Below, piece by piece: positions 1 to 8,843 of a stretch of 64,000 nt of DNA. The first letter of the stretch is position 1; each line of letters opens with the position of its first letter. A program made the translations under genes and the position numbers. The notes beneath the pieces were generated by a model that did no database searches, was not told the DNA's origin, and was given only the letters and a program-made list of their open reading frames with translations. This DNA is from Roseburia hominis (GTDB taxonomy: Bacteria > Bacillota > Clostridia > Lachnospirales > Lachnospiraceae): assembly GCA_040702975.1 (NCBI GenBank), contig CP159990.1:3038001-3102000 (forward strand), given 5' to 3'.

Positions 1-2
1 GT

Positions 3-341
3 GACGGACACGTATTCTTTATTAAGAAGAGCCACCGCGATACATACAGCCTGTCTTTCAACATCAGAGCAATCTGCATGGACGACTATGATGTAATCCA
101 GACCGCAGATGAATACCTCGGATTCATTTACGGTATGAGCAGTGCTGACCATGATATCCAGGCCATCTTCATCGACGGTATCCTGAAACATGCCAATATC
201 ACATTAGAGAGTATGCCGCACTTTATTGAAAAGTTGAAAAAACTCTCCAAAGACTGCGAGATTGATTTCTATGTAAGCGTAAGCGCAACCAACGAGCAGC
301 TCGGTGATATAGACATGAACGACTGCCAAATCCTCAACTAA
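3..341 (+). CDS. C-terminal part of an unknown protein (cut by window start)
   Basis: The frame is open from the first bases of the window to a TAA at 339-341, so this is the C-terminal 112 residues of a longer gene. The ATG at 78 is internal, because the sequence before it (reading VFFIKKS... and SLSFNIRAIC) is continuous coding. The visible part has a hydrophobic strand ending in Asp (AIFIDGIL) and a later strand DFYVSVSAT, an order reminiscent of the end of a P-loop ATPase. No Walker A is in view, so the family cannot be named. A strong terminator follows at once. Confidence 0.6.
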   Translation, partial: DGHVFFIKKSHRDTYSLSFNIRAICMDDYDVIQTADEYLGFIYGMSSADHDIQAIFIDGILKHANITLESMPHFIEKLKKLSKDCEIDFYVSVSATNEQLGDIDMNDCQILN

Positions 342-359
342 ATATCGACAAATTTTAAA

Positions 360-396
360 GGACAGTTACTTCTCACTCGTAACTGTCCTGTTTTTT
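360..396 (+). terminator. Rho-independent terminator
   Basis: A perfect 10-bp stem (GGACAGTTAC / GTAACTGTCC) with a 9-nt loop is followed by TGTTTTTT. It ends the truncated plus-strand gene at the window start and separates it from the convergent minus-strand group. Confidence 0.9.
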
Positions 397-494
397 ATGG
401 AAATCTTTTTATCCCTGATACTTTACATAACATGGACAGCGATTTCTCTTTCAATTCCATTCTTTCTTTTGTGCAAAGGCACTGCTGCCTGTCC

Positions 495-2111
495 CTACTC
501 TTTCAAAGCAGTGACCGTATTCATCTTCTCGCCCTCTTTGTATTCCAGATTAATCTCATCTCCCACGTCATACCGGATAATTTCCACGAACTGTACTACC
601 GGAATATCGTAAATCTCTTCCGAATCCGCAAGCATAATATAGTAATGCGAATTCCCTTCCACGACTCCCTGGGCAATCTTCGTGATCACACCCGACACCG
701 TCTGAATCTCACGCTCATCTTTTTCCTCTTCCCTAAGTCCATTGGTAAGCAGGAGGTCATGATACTGCGCTTCACAGTCGCTGACCGTATCTCCAATCGC
801 CACCACCTGGTATTTTTGGACATTTACCATCGCATATTTCTTTACCAGTCCCGCATCATCTTTGAGCGCCAGAAAATACGTCGGCTCACCGGATATGTTG
901 AGGAGCAGCGGGAAGGTCGCCTGATAATGCAGGTTCTGGACCTGTCCTTCCGCAGAGTCCATGGCGGAATCCTCTATCGCTCCCTCGATCGGGTAGTACT
1001 TCGTCTCCATCGTCCGCTGATTCATCAAAACAAATCCAACGTTAGACTGGTCACTATTTACCGAAGTCACGCCAGTGTAGACCCACACATCGTCATCAAT
1101 TGCCAGAAAATTATACCCGTTCGTTGTCTTAAGGCAGTCCTTCTGGCTGAGCACACTGTTAAAGAAGCCGTGCTTTAAAGCCCCATAATAGTCATAGAGC
1201 TGTACCAGAAGATCCGCGGAATACGCCCGGTCAATCCATTGTGGAACATCTTCCACCTTATAATCCTTAAGCTCGCCCGTGATCGCATTACAGAGGACCA
1301 CACGCCCTACGGTCTCTCCGCCAAACAGGCCAATGTTGAATTTCTTCACCGGGGCGATCCAGTACGGAACTCCCTCATCATCGATCTCAAAACTCAGCTC
1401 GCCGTAAATATAGGTCGGGTGAGCAAAGCGAAGATGCCGGTACACATTTCTTCCAAAATGTTCACTGGTGGAATATTTCATACCTTCTTTTAATTTCACA
1501 AGCTCCGTCGTCTGACTGGCCATATCAAGCCTAATGTACGCCGGAATTCCGTCGCTGCGGTTCGTGAACCACTTAATCACGCTGGCGTATCTAAGCGGCG
1601 ACACCCGCACCGGCCGGTCCTGATAATTGATCTGGCTGTAAATATCGTCTACCTCGAACTGGGATACCATATCTGACATACTTCCCATCTTTCGATTACC
1701 GAGAAGCAGCGCGGAATCCCTGTCCAGAAGCGGAATCTGATCAAAGGACAGCTCTTCGATATCCTTCGTAAATTCGCCTTCCTCGACAGTCAAAAGCTGC
1801 TGATATTTCTTCGCATTGATGATCGGCGAGGACAGAAGGCTTCCCACAAGGTACACCGCAAGCAAAAGAAAAAAAAGTCCGAAAATCGCCCTGACCCCTT
1901 TCTCCTTCCTGACTTCCCGGAGGGAACTTAAATCACCTCTTCGCGCACCTTTCCGAAACGCATAGATCACGCCTGCTGCGGCCACAACAATTAAAATGAA
2001 ATACCATACATCTACGGAATGAATGTTGATCGCCGGCAGTGCAACATAATAATAGATCCCCGCCGCCAAAATCGCAGCAATCGCTCCAAATAAAATTCTT
2101 CTTTTTTTCAT
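495..2111 (-). CDS. Membrane protein of unknown function, downstream of trkAH
   Basis: A 538-residue protein. The start is the ATG at 2111 (MKKRRIL), because AGGAGAG lies just upstream; a longer in-frame start at 2126 would overlap that site. Three hydrophobic segments fill the first ~100 residues (about 5-25, 33-50 and 75-97), followed by a large soluble domain with short motifs such as LLDRDSA, GIPAYIRLD and PTYIYGELSFEIDDEG. I do not recognise the family beyond a conserved clostridial-type membrane protein. It follows trkH by 59 bp on the same strand with no terminator between, so it is probably cotranscribed with the K+ transporter. Whether it takes part in ion homeostasis is inference only. 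Confidence 0.8.
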   Translation of the reverse strand: MKKRRILFGAIAAILAAGIYYYVALPAINIHSVDVWYFILIVVAAAGVIYAFRKGARRGDLSSLREVRKEKGVRAIFGLFFLLLAVYLVGSLLSSPIINAKKYQQLLTVEEGEFTKDIEELSFDQIPLLDRDSALLLGNRKMGSMSDMVSQFEVDDIYSQINYQDRPVRVSPLRYASVIKWFTNRSDGIPAYIRLDMASQTTELVKLKEGMKYSTSEHFGRNVYRHLRFAHPTYIYGELSFEIDDEGVPYWIAPVKKFNIGLFGGETVGRVVLCNAITGELKDYKVEDVPQWIDRAYSADLLVQLYDYYGALKHGFFNSVLSQKDCLKTTNGYNFLAIDDDVWVYTGVTSVNSDQSNVGFVLMNQRTMETKYYPIEGAIEDSAMDSAEGQVQNLHYQATFPLLLNISGEPTYFLALKDDAGLVKKYAMVNVQKYQVVAIGDTVSDCEAQYHDLLLTNGLREEEKDEREIQTVSGVITKIAQGVVEGNSHYYIMLADSEEIYDIPVVQFVEIIRYDVGDEINLEYKEGEKMNTVTALKE

Positions 2112-2170
2112 ATTCTCTCCTGTCATTCATACTATCGACCAGTTCCCCGGGTACCTTAAGATCTGATCTT

Positions 2171-3616
2171 TTAAAACTTTTTGTTCCACAAAGTCGGTGA
2201 AAACAGCATCAGGAATGGGAAAATCTCCAATCTTCCGATTAACATATCAGCACAGAGTACTAACTTGGAAAATCCTGAGAACTTGGCAAAATTCTCCACC
2301 GGTCCCACAAGTGCAAGCCCCGGCCCTACGTTATTGATCGTGGTGAGCACAGAGGTAAACGTCGTCTCAAAATCAAAATTATTCAGAGAGACCATGAGTA
2401 CCGATGCAATAATAATAAGCACATACGCAATAAAATATACATAGACCCCGCGCATCGTCTCATCTTTTACCCTCTTTCCGTTCACATTCACGATCGTGAC
2501 CGCCTTCGGGTGCAGCATCAACTTCAACTCCCTCTTAATACTCTTTAGAAGGATCAAAAGCCTTGACACCTTGATACCGCCTCCCGTTGATCCGGCGCAT
2601 GCACCAATCACCATGATCATCAGGATTACGCTCTTCGACAGCTCCGGCCACAGATTGAAATCTGCCGTAATAAATCCCGTGGTCGTGATGACGGAAGCCA
2701 CCTGGAAAGAGGCGTAACGAAACGCTTTCGCCACGGAATGGTACATCGGCATAATATTTATTACTATAATGCCCACTGCGGCTGCAATAATTCCCAGATA
2801 CATGCGTAATTCTTCATTTTTCCATACACTCTTAAATTCTCGCAGGATCAGGAAGAAATACAGGTTAAAATTCACTCCGAACAGGATCATAAATACTGTG
2901 ATCACACCATCTACATAGGCGCTGTCAAAGTGCGCCACACTGGCGTTATAGCAGGAAAATCCTCCTGTCCCCGCCGTACTGAAGGCGTGTGTGACGCTGT
3001 CGTACAGATTAAGCCCCCCAAAAAGCAGGAACACCACTTCCACTGCTGTCAACACAAAATACATTCCATACAGAAGCTGAGCTGTATTCCTTGCCTTTGG
3101 CACCAGCTTATCCGCCTCGGGCCCCGGTACCTCCGCACGCATCAGGTGCATGGAGTTCTTCTCATCTAACGAGGTCAGCACCATAACAAATACCAGCACT
3201 CCCATACCGCCGACCCAATGCGTCAGCGCCCTCCAGAAAAGCATACCCTTTGGCAGCCCTTCAATCTCCGCCAGGATCGTGGACCCTGTCGTTGTAAATC
3301 CTGAAACCGTCTCAAAAAAGGCATCGATGTAATTCGGAATCGTCCCGGATAAAAAGAAGGGTATTGCACCGAACAACGACCAGAAGATCCAAGCTGTCGC
3401 CACAATGATCAGGCCCTCTTTGGCATAAATCGTCGTATTCTCAGGCGCTTTTCTTCCCCAAAGCGCCCAGATGACCAACAGTATCCCTGAAACTGCCAGA
3501 AAATAAATAGCCGAATGCTCTCCATAAAGCATACCTACTGCCATGGGAATGAGCAACAAAACCGCCTCTACTCCCAGCATCTTACTAATAATATAGACTG
3601 TCATTTTCGTATTCAT
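2171..3616 (-). CDS. trkH: TrkH/KtrB-family potassium uptake membrane subunit
   Basis: A 481-residue integral membrane protein of the TrkH/KtrB superfamily, the ion-conducting subunit of a K+ uptake system. The four selectivity-filter loops are visible: SGFTTTGS (105-112), STAGTGGFS (213-221), VITTTGF (~315) and INNVGPG (~431). The GGGIKVSR segment typical of the family follows the third pore loop. It starts 17 bp after trkA stops on the same strand, the usual trkA-trkH pairing, and TrkA is its cytoplasmic gating partner. In Firmicutes such systems are commonly inhibited by c-di-AMP, and this window also carries the c-di-AMP synthase cdaA, but no direct regulatory site is visible. Confidence 0.95.
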   Translation of the reverse strand: MNTKMTVYIISKMLGVEAVLLLIPMAVGMLYGEHSAIYFLAVSGILLVIWALWGRKAPENTTIYAKEGLIIVATAWIFWSLFGAIPFFLSGTIPNYIDAFFETVSGFTTTGSTILAEIEGLPKGMLFWRALTHWVGGMGVLVFVMVLTSLDEKNSMHLMRAEVPGPEADKLVPKARNTAQLLYGMYFVLTAVEVVFLLFGGLNLYDSVTHAFSTAGTGGFSCYNASVAHFDSAYVDGVITVFMILFGVNFNLYFFLILREFKSVWKNEELRMYLGIIAAAVGIIVINIMPMYHSVAKAFRYASFQVASVITTTGFITADFNLWPELSKSVILMIMVIGACAGSTGGGIKVSRLLILLKSIKRELKLMLHPKAVTIVNVNGKRVKDETMRGVYVYFIAYVLIIIASVLMVSLNNFDFETTFTSVLTTINNVGPGLALVGPVENFAKFSGFSKLVLCADMLIGRLEIFPFLMLFSPTLWNKKF

Positions 3617-3633
3617 CGCTTGGCACTCCCCCG

Positions 3634-4989
3634 CTACAACAGAATATCTGAGATATCCTGTACTTTTTTCTGCGTGGTCACCAGAACAACGCTGTCGCCC
3701 ACCTGCATGGAATCCTCACCGCCGGGAATAATGATTTTTCTTCCCCGGCCGATGCAGGCGATCAGATTATTGGACTTGATCGCCAGGTCCTTAAACGGAA
3801 TATCTGTATATTTGGTCTTTTGCTTTACAATAAATTCAAGCGCCTCCACACGTCCGCCGACCAACTGATACATGGACTCCACATTGGCACTACTGTAGGA
3901 ATTATTTCGTGCACGGACATAACTCATAATCGCGTCCGCCGCCGCTGTTTTCGCTGAAACGATACCGTCAATCCCCAGCTCCTCCACAAGCTGCGCACGG
4001 CTGTCTTCGTTTACCTTCGCAACGATCTTCTCAACGCCTTTCGTCCTTCCAAAAAGTGCCAGAATAATATTCTCCTCATCGACTCCGGTCAGATTGATCA
4101 TGGCGTCCGCCATCTCAATCCCCTCTTCGATCAGAAGCTCCTGATCCGCCGCATCTCCGCAGATGATGGTAGCCTTGGGAAGCTGCTCGCAAAGCTCTTC
4201 GCATTTTTGATGATTGATCTCGATGATCTTCACCTGCATTCCCAGGTTCAGGAGCAGCTTTGCCAGATAGTATCCAACGCGCCCTCCGCCGCAGATCATC
4301 ACGTTCTTCACATTTCTCTTCTTCCCAATAATATGATAGAACTCCTCAATGGACTTGTGAGATGCCACGATGTGCAGCCTGTCCCCTTCATGTACAACAA
4401 AATCACCGTCGGGGATAAGGACCTCGTTCCCACGTCTTACTGCACATACCAGAAGTTTGATCTGGAATCTCTGGTATATCTCTGCCAGCGACATCTTTTC
4501 CAAATGGCTCCGCTCCCTGACGATGAACTCGACCAGTTCCACCTTCCCTTTCATGAATGTCTCGACCTTTGCCGTATCCGGAAGCAAAATTGCACGCGAA
4601 ATCTCAAATGCCACCGAAAGTTCCGGATTGACCGCCATACTAAGCCGCAGATCCTCCCGGATCAAATCAATCTGCTGATAATAAATAGGATTCCTTACCC
4701 TGGTAATGGTGTGTTTGGCACCCAGTCTTTTTGCCAGAAGACAGCTCAGCATATTAAGCTCATCCGTGGACGCACAGGCAATTACCAGGTCCGCTTCCGG
4801 AACCCCCGCCTGTTTTTGAATCTCCGCGTCGGCGCCATCACCGGTAATACATAGAATATCCAGCTTATCCAGCGCCTGTTTTAATTTTCCTTCATTCTGG
4901 TCAATCAAAACCACATCATAATTCTCCTCGGACAACTTCACAGTCAGCTTATGTCCGACTTTTCCGTCACCAATAATTACAACCTTCAT
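3634..4989 (-). CDS. trkA: TrkA potassium uptake regulatory protein (two RCK units)
   Basis: A 451-residue cytoplasmic peripheral subunit that binds nucleotides and gates TrkH. Two tandem RCK_N-RCK_C units are visible. The first Rossmann fold begins at the N-terminus with GDGKVG and an acidic residue after the second strand (VLIDQN); the second begins near residue 227 with GGGRVG and IIEIN. Full-length TrkA proteins are ~450 residues, so it is intact. It is the first gene of trkA-trkH-(membrane protein). A 6-bp-arm palindrome AAGACATTTGTCTT sits ~55 bp upstream, next to a TATAAG element, and is a possible operator. Confidence 0.95.
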   Translation of the reverse strand: MKVVIIGDGKVGHKLTVKLSEENYDVVLIDQNEGKLKQALDKLDILCITGDGADAEIQKQAGVPEADLVIACASTDELNMLSCLLAKRLGAKHTITRVRNPIYYQQIDLIREDLRLSMAVNPELSVAFEISRAILLPDTAKVETFMKGKVELVEFIVRERSHLEKMSLAEIYQRFQIKLLVCAVRRGNEVLIPDGDFVVHEGDRLHIVASHKSIEEFYHIIGKKRNVKNVMICGGGRVGYYLAKLLLNLGMQVKIIEINHQKCEELCEQLPKATIICGDAADQELLIEEGIEMADAMINLTGVDEENIILALFGRTKGVEKIVAKVNEDSRAQLVEELGIDGIVSAKTAAADAIMSYVRARNNSYSSANVESMYQLVGGRVEALEFIVKQKTKYTDIPFKDLAIKSNNLIACIGRGRKIIIPGGEDSMQVGDSVVLVTTQKKVQDISDILL

Positions 4990-5042
4990 TGCAAGTTCCC
5001 TCTGCCTTTTCTCTCAATGTAATGTAATTGGGGCAGCGTAAA

Positions 5043-5056
5043 AAGACATTTGTCTT
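5043..5056. promoter_or_regulatory. Palindrome in the trkA upstream region
   Basis: AAGACA-TT-TGTCTT, two 6-bp arms with a 2-bp centre. It overlaps the upstream side of a minus-strand TATAAG (5054-5059) that could be a -10 for trkA. A convincing -35 is missing, as expected for an activator-dependent or repressed promoter. The binding protein is unknown. Confidence 0.35.
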
Positions 5057-5138
5057 ATACCGGCCCCCGATAGCTGCATACTACAGACCATCTCTACCGT
5101 AGAATACCACTTTTCCATCAAAAGTACAATAGCAGAAA

Positions 5139-5178
5139 ATACCTTCCCTGTGCGTTTTTTACCCACAAGGAAGGTATT
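5139..5178 (-). terminator. Stem-loop, probable terminator of the EF-G-like gene
   Basis: AATACCTTCC pairs with GGAAGGTATT, extended by TGTG/CACA across one mismatch. Read on the minus strand the stem runs into a short TTTT. It lies 76 bp after the EF-G-like stop codon. The T tract is weak, hence the moderate confidence. Confidence 0.55.
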
Positions 5179-5254
5179 ACCTTACGTCACATACAGCCTA
5201 CGGATCATTAAAATTAAAAACCCTGGCATTCTTATATTTTCAAATCTGATATTT

Positions 5255-7333
5255 CTACGCCTCTTCTGCTGCACGTTTTGCAATCTCTTTCTCCTGAATA
5301 TCATTCGGAGCCTGCTCATAACGTGCAAATTCATAAGAATATGTTCCACGACCGCCCGTCATAGAACGAAGTGTCGTACAATATCCGAACATTCCTGTCA
5401 TCGGAACATCTGCCTCGATGATCTGGTACCCGCCTGCCACCGGGTTCATGCCCAGCACACGGCCGCGGCGTTTGTTCAGGTCGCCCATAACATCTCCGGT
5501 ATAATCATCCGGAACTTTGACCTTCACAGATGCGATCGGCTCAAGAAGAACCGGACCTGCTTCCATGAATCCTTTCTTAAATGCCTGGCTCGTAGCGGTC
5601 TTGAACGCCATCTCAGAGGAATCTACCGGATGGTATGATCCATCATACAGAGTCGCTTTCACGCCAACTACCGGATAGCCGGCAAGAGGGCCTTTTACCA
5701 CAGAGTCCTGAAGTCCCTTTTCCACTGCCGGGAAGTAGTTCTTCGGTACTGCACCGCCCACTACTTCTTCCGCAAATACATACGGCGTCTCCAGATCGCC
5801 TGACGGCTCAAAACGCATCTTAACGTGACCGTACTGTCCATGACCACCGGACTGCTTCTTATATTTGGTATCCACATCGGAGTTCTTGCGGATGGTCTCA
5901 CGGAACGCTACCTTCGGTGTTTCTAACGTGATGCCTACTTTATAACGCTCAGCCAGTTTGCTTGCAACGATCTCCAGATGCTGATCGCCCATACCGTAAA
6001 TCAGAGACTGGCGGTTCTCACTGTCATTGACTGCCTTTAAGGTAACATCCTCAGCCATCATTCTGCCAAGAGCCTGGGAAACCTTGTCCTCATCTCCTTT
6101 ATTATTTACCACATACTTCATATATGTATACGGTTTGGAGTACTCTGTCTTTCCGTAAGAAATCGGTGCAGACTTGGTAGATAAGGTATCTCCTGTCTTG
6201 GTATTATTCAGCTTCGCGATCGCACCGATATCTCCGGCAAACAGTTCGGAAACCTCCAATGTCTTATTGCCCATGAGTGTGTAGATCTTGCCCAATTTTG
6301 CTTCGGAATCCGCATCCGGATTATAGAGCACGTCATCGCCCTTCAGAACACCGGAGCAGACCTTTACGAAGGAATATTTTCCGATAAACGGATCGACCAT
6401 CGTCTTAAATACATAAGCGCTCTTGGCCTTTGCGAAATCATAATTAGCCTCAAAAATCTCATTCGTCTTCCGGTTAATTCCCGCGCACTCTCTGTACTCC
6501 GGACTCGGGAAGAAACGAACGATATCAGAAAGCAGATTGGCAACGCCCTGCGCCTGAATATTGGATCCCATAGCTACCGGTACAATGGAGCCTTCCATTA
6601 CTTCGGTTCTCATTGCGGAACGAATCTCTTCTACTGAGAACTCGTCTCCCTCAAAATATCTTTCCATAAATGCTTCGCTGGTCTCAGCTACTGCCTCAAG
6701 AAGCTTCTCGCGGTAAATCTGAAGATTGGCCATGGAATATTCCGGAATCTCGCATTCTTCTCTCTGTCCGATTCCTGTATATCTTCTCGCTGCATTCTTA
6801 ATAACATTCACATAGCCTACCAGTTTCTCGTTCTCACGAACCGGCATAAAATGCGGTGCGATGACTTTGCCGTATCTTGCGGTCAGGTCTTCTACCACCT
6901 GACGGAAGCTGGCGTCATCCACATCCATCTCTGTCACGTAAACCATACGCGGCAGGTGGTATTTGTCACAGAGTTCCCATGCTTTCTCTGTTCCTACCTG
7001 AACACCCGCTTTACCGGAAACAACGATCACCGCTGCATCCGCAACGCTGACTGCCTCTTCTACTTCTCCCACGAAATCAAAATATCCCGGGGTATCCAGC
7101 ACATTAATCTTCGCTTTCTCCCATTCGATCGGAATCAGGCTCGTGCTGATCGAGAACTTTCTCTTCTGCTCCTCTTTATCGAAATCACTGATCGTGTTGC
7201 CGCCATCAACGCTGCCCAGACGACTGGTCACTCCTGATACATAGGCCATAGCCTCCGCCAGGCTTGTCTTTCCACATCCTCCGTGTCCCAGGAGAACGAC
7301 GTTTCTAATTTCATCCGTTCTGTAAACCTTCAT
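5255..7333 (-). CDS. EF-G-like translational GTPase paralogue with altered G3 and G4 motifs
   Basis: A 692-residue, full-length five-domain EF-G homologue. The P-loop GHGGCGKTS is at 16-24. The G3 box reads DTPGY (80-84) where canonical EF-G and EF-Tu have DTPGH, so the catalytic histidine is a tyrosine. The guanine-specificity box reads TEMD (134-137) instead of NKxD. Domains II-V look normal, including SGGHGQYGHV at the start of domain IV. It therefore looks like an EF-G2-type paralogue rather than the housekeeping factor, and no rpsL/rpsG/tuf genes flank it. EF-G2 paralogues elsewhere can bind the ribosome with little or no GTP hydrolysis. It has its own promoter (7370-7398), a good SD (GGAGG, 8 nt spacing) and its own stem-loop downstream, so it is monocistronic. 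Confidence 0.93.
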   Translation of the reverse strand: MKVYRTDEIRNVVLLGHGGCGKTSLAEAMAYVSGVTSRLGSVDGGNTISDFDKEEQKRKFSISTSLIPIEWEKAKINVLDTPGYFDFVGEVEEAVSVADAAVIVVSGKAGVQVGTEKAWELCDKYHLPRMVYVTEMDVDDASFRQVVEDLTARYGKVIAPHFMPVRENEKLVGYVNVIKNAARRYTGIGQREECEIPEYSMANLQIYREKLLEAVAETSEAFMERYFEGDEFSVEEIRSAMRTEVMEGSIVPVAMGSNIQAQGVANLLSDIVRFFPSPEYRECAGINRKTNEIFEANYDFAKAKSAYVFKTMVDPFIGKYSFVKVCSGVLKGDDVLYNPDADSEAKLGKIYTLMGNKTLEVSELFAGDIGAIAKLNNTKTGDTLSTKSAPISYGKTEYSKPYTYMKYVVNNKGDEDKVSQALGRMMAEDVTLKAVNDSENRQSLIYGMGDQHLEIVASKLAERYKVGITLETPKVAFRETIRKNSDVDTKYKKQSGGHGQYGHVKMRFEPSGDLETPYVFAEEVVGGAVPKNYFPAVEKGLQDSVVKGPLAGYPVVGVKATLYDGSYHPVDSSEMAFKTATSQAFKKGFMEAGPVLLEPIASVKVKVPDDYTGDVMGDLNKRRGRVLGMNPVAGGYQIIEADVPMTGMFGYCTTLRSMTGGRGTYSYEFARYEQAPNDIQEKEIAKRAAEEA

Positions 7334-7369
7334 GCTGCTGCCTCCTTGCTATAAGTTTCTCATGGATAC

Positions 7370-7398
7370 ATTGTACTAAATTTTTATCTTCGTTACAA
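7370..7398 (-). promoter_or_regulatory. Sigma-A-type promoter of the EF-G-like gene
   Basis: On the minus strand TTGTAA (7393-7398), a 17-nt spacer and TACAAT (7370-7375). This gives a leader of about 30 nt with the SD just before the ATG. Confidence 0.65.
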
Positions 7399-7458
7399 CT
7401 ATTTTATGAATTTTTAACAAGAAGTTATTTTACTTTTTCACTTTAAAGTGTCATATCA

Positions 7459-7487
7459 TTGACAGATTTCATTTTATCTATTAGAAT
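7459..7487 (+). promoter_or_regulatory. Sigma-A-type promoter of tyrA-aroA
   Basis: TTGACA (7459-7464), a 17-nt spacer, TAGAAT (7482-7487). The start of transcription should be near 7494, which places all three 46-bp repeats inside a ~215-nt untranslated leader of tyrA. Confidence 0.75.
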
Positions 7488-7541
7488 AAGTCTATGTGCA
7501 TTTGAGCCTTAAGGGCTTTATTTTACAGTTTATACCTATTT

Positions 7542-7679
7542 TATACCTTGTAAAACGGCCGAATGGCCATACGGGGTGCCCTATGGGTATACCTTGTAAA
7601 ACGGCCGAATGGCCATACGGAATGCCCTATGGGTATACCTTGCAAAACGGCCGAATGGCCATACGGGATGCCCTATGGG
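7542..7679 (+). repeat. Three perfect-register 46-bp tandem repeats in the tyrA leader
   Basis: Units at 7542-7587, 7588-7633 and 7634-7679 differ at only a few positions (for example TTGTAAAA or TTGCAAAA; GGGGTGCCC, GGAATGCCC or GGGATGCCC). Each unit can fold into GGCC-GAAT-GGCC and into CCATAcGGG...CCCTATGG hairpins. Because 46 is not a multiple of three, the array is read in a different frame in each unit, yet none contains a stop in the long frames. This explains an apparent N-terminal extension of tyrA that I consider non-coding. Confidence 0.95.
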
Positions 7680-7708
7680 TACACTTTATCCGGAAAGGAA
7701 GAACAACT

Positions 7709-8806
7709 ATGGAACAGAAAAAAATCGGTTTTATCGGACTTGGACTTATTGGCGGCTCTATCGCAAAGGCAATCCGCCGATATTATCCCGATTATGAGAT
7801 CGTCGCTTTTGACAATCATAAAGAAACTCTGGCACTTGCCACTCAGGAATCCATTATCAATGTTGCCTGCACAGCGCTCGACGACAATTTCAAGCATTGC
7901 GACTACATTTTTTTATGCGCGCCGGTAGCATTTAATACCGCTTACCTGAAACAGATGACGCCTTATCTTCACGATAAGCTGATCCTGACCGACGTGGGCA
8001 GCGTCAAGACCCCGATTCATGAGGAAATAATCCGTCTGGGGCTGGAAAAATATTTTATCGGCGGGCACCCTATGGCCGGTTCGGAAAAAAGCGGCTTCGC
8101 CAATTCCAAACCGCTGATCATCGAAAATGCTTACTTTATCCTGACCCCCTCCTCTCAGGTACCAAAGGAGAAGGTGGATGCTTACGCCGCATTTGTGGAA
8201 TCCCTGCGGTCCCTTCCTCTCGTACTGGACTTTCGGGTACACGACAAAGTAACGGGTACGATCAGCCATTTGCCTCACATCATCGCCGCCTCCCTGGTCA
8301 ATTTCGTGCGGGATACCGATACTTCCGACGAATTGATGAAGAACCTGGCGGCCGGAGGATTTAAAGATATTACGCGAATCGCCTCCTCCTCTCCCACCAT
8401 GTGGCAGCATATCTGCGCCCAGAACAGGGAGAATATTTCCCAGATTCTGGGCGACTATATCCAGGCACTGACCCGGACAAAGGAACTGGTCGATGACAGG
8501 CGGGAGCAGGATATTTACGACATGTTCGATCACTCCAGAAATTATCGCAATTCCATGCCGAACGGTTCTGCCGGAGCAATCAAAAAATCCTTCTGCATCT
8601 ACTGCGATATTCCGGACGAATCCGGCGCTATCGCTACGATCGCTACGATTCTGGCCTCCAATGCCATCAGCATCAAGAACGTCGGAATCATACATAACCG
8701 TGAATTTGAAGAAGGGGTACTGCGCATCGAATTCTATGATGCGGATTCCTGCGAAAGATCCGTAGCTCTTCTTACAAAACATCGCTATATCGTATATGAG
8801 CGGTAA
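7709..8806 (+). CDS. tyrA: Prephenate dehydrogenase with C-terminal ACT domain
   Basis: A 365-residue NAD(P)-dependent enzyme that oxidatively decarboxylates prephenate to 4-hydroxyphenylpyruvate for tyrosine. The Rossmann motif GLGLIGGS is at the N-terminus; HPMAGSEKSG and HLPHIIAASL are the family's substrate-domain signatures. The last ~75 residues (IYCDIPDESGAIATIATIL...) form an ACT domain, the usual place for tyrosine feedback. The start is the ATG at 7709 with GGAAAGGAAG upstream; the frame is open to 7496 but that part is the repeat array. aroA follows after 37 bp with no terminator, so the two aromatic genes form an operon. Confidence 0.95.
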   Translation: MEQKKIGFIGLGLIGGSIAKAIRRYYPDYEIVAFDNHKETLALATQESIINVACTALDDNFKHCDYIFLCAPVAFNTAYLKQMTPYLHDKLILTDVGSVKTPIHEEIIRLGLEKYFIGGHPMAGSEKSGFANSKPLIIENAYFILTPSSQVPKEKVDAYAAFVESLRSLPLVLDFRVHDKVTGTISHLPHIIAASLVNFVRDTDTSDELMKNLAAGGFKDITRIASSSPTMWQHICAQNRENISQILGDYIQALTRTKELVDDRREQDIYDMFDHSRNYRNSMPNGSAGAIKKSFCIYCDIPDESGAIATIATILASNAISIKNVGIIHNREFEEGVLRIEFYDADSCERSVALLTKHRYIVYER

Positions 8807-8843
8807 CAGAATTTAACCGAACAAAGAAAAGAGGACATATAAT

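Noticed and set aside
432..1178. 248-codon ORF on the plus strand
   Set aside because: Antisense to a well-supported membrane protein gene; no SD and atypical composition.
7542..7679. CRISPR array
   Set aside because: The three units are directly adjacent with no spacers and no cas genes are present.
7496..7708. N-terminal extension of TyrA by 71 residues
   Set aside because: It covers the 46-bp repeats and part of the leader; the start at 7709 has a good SD and gives the family's exact N-terminus.
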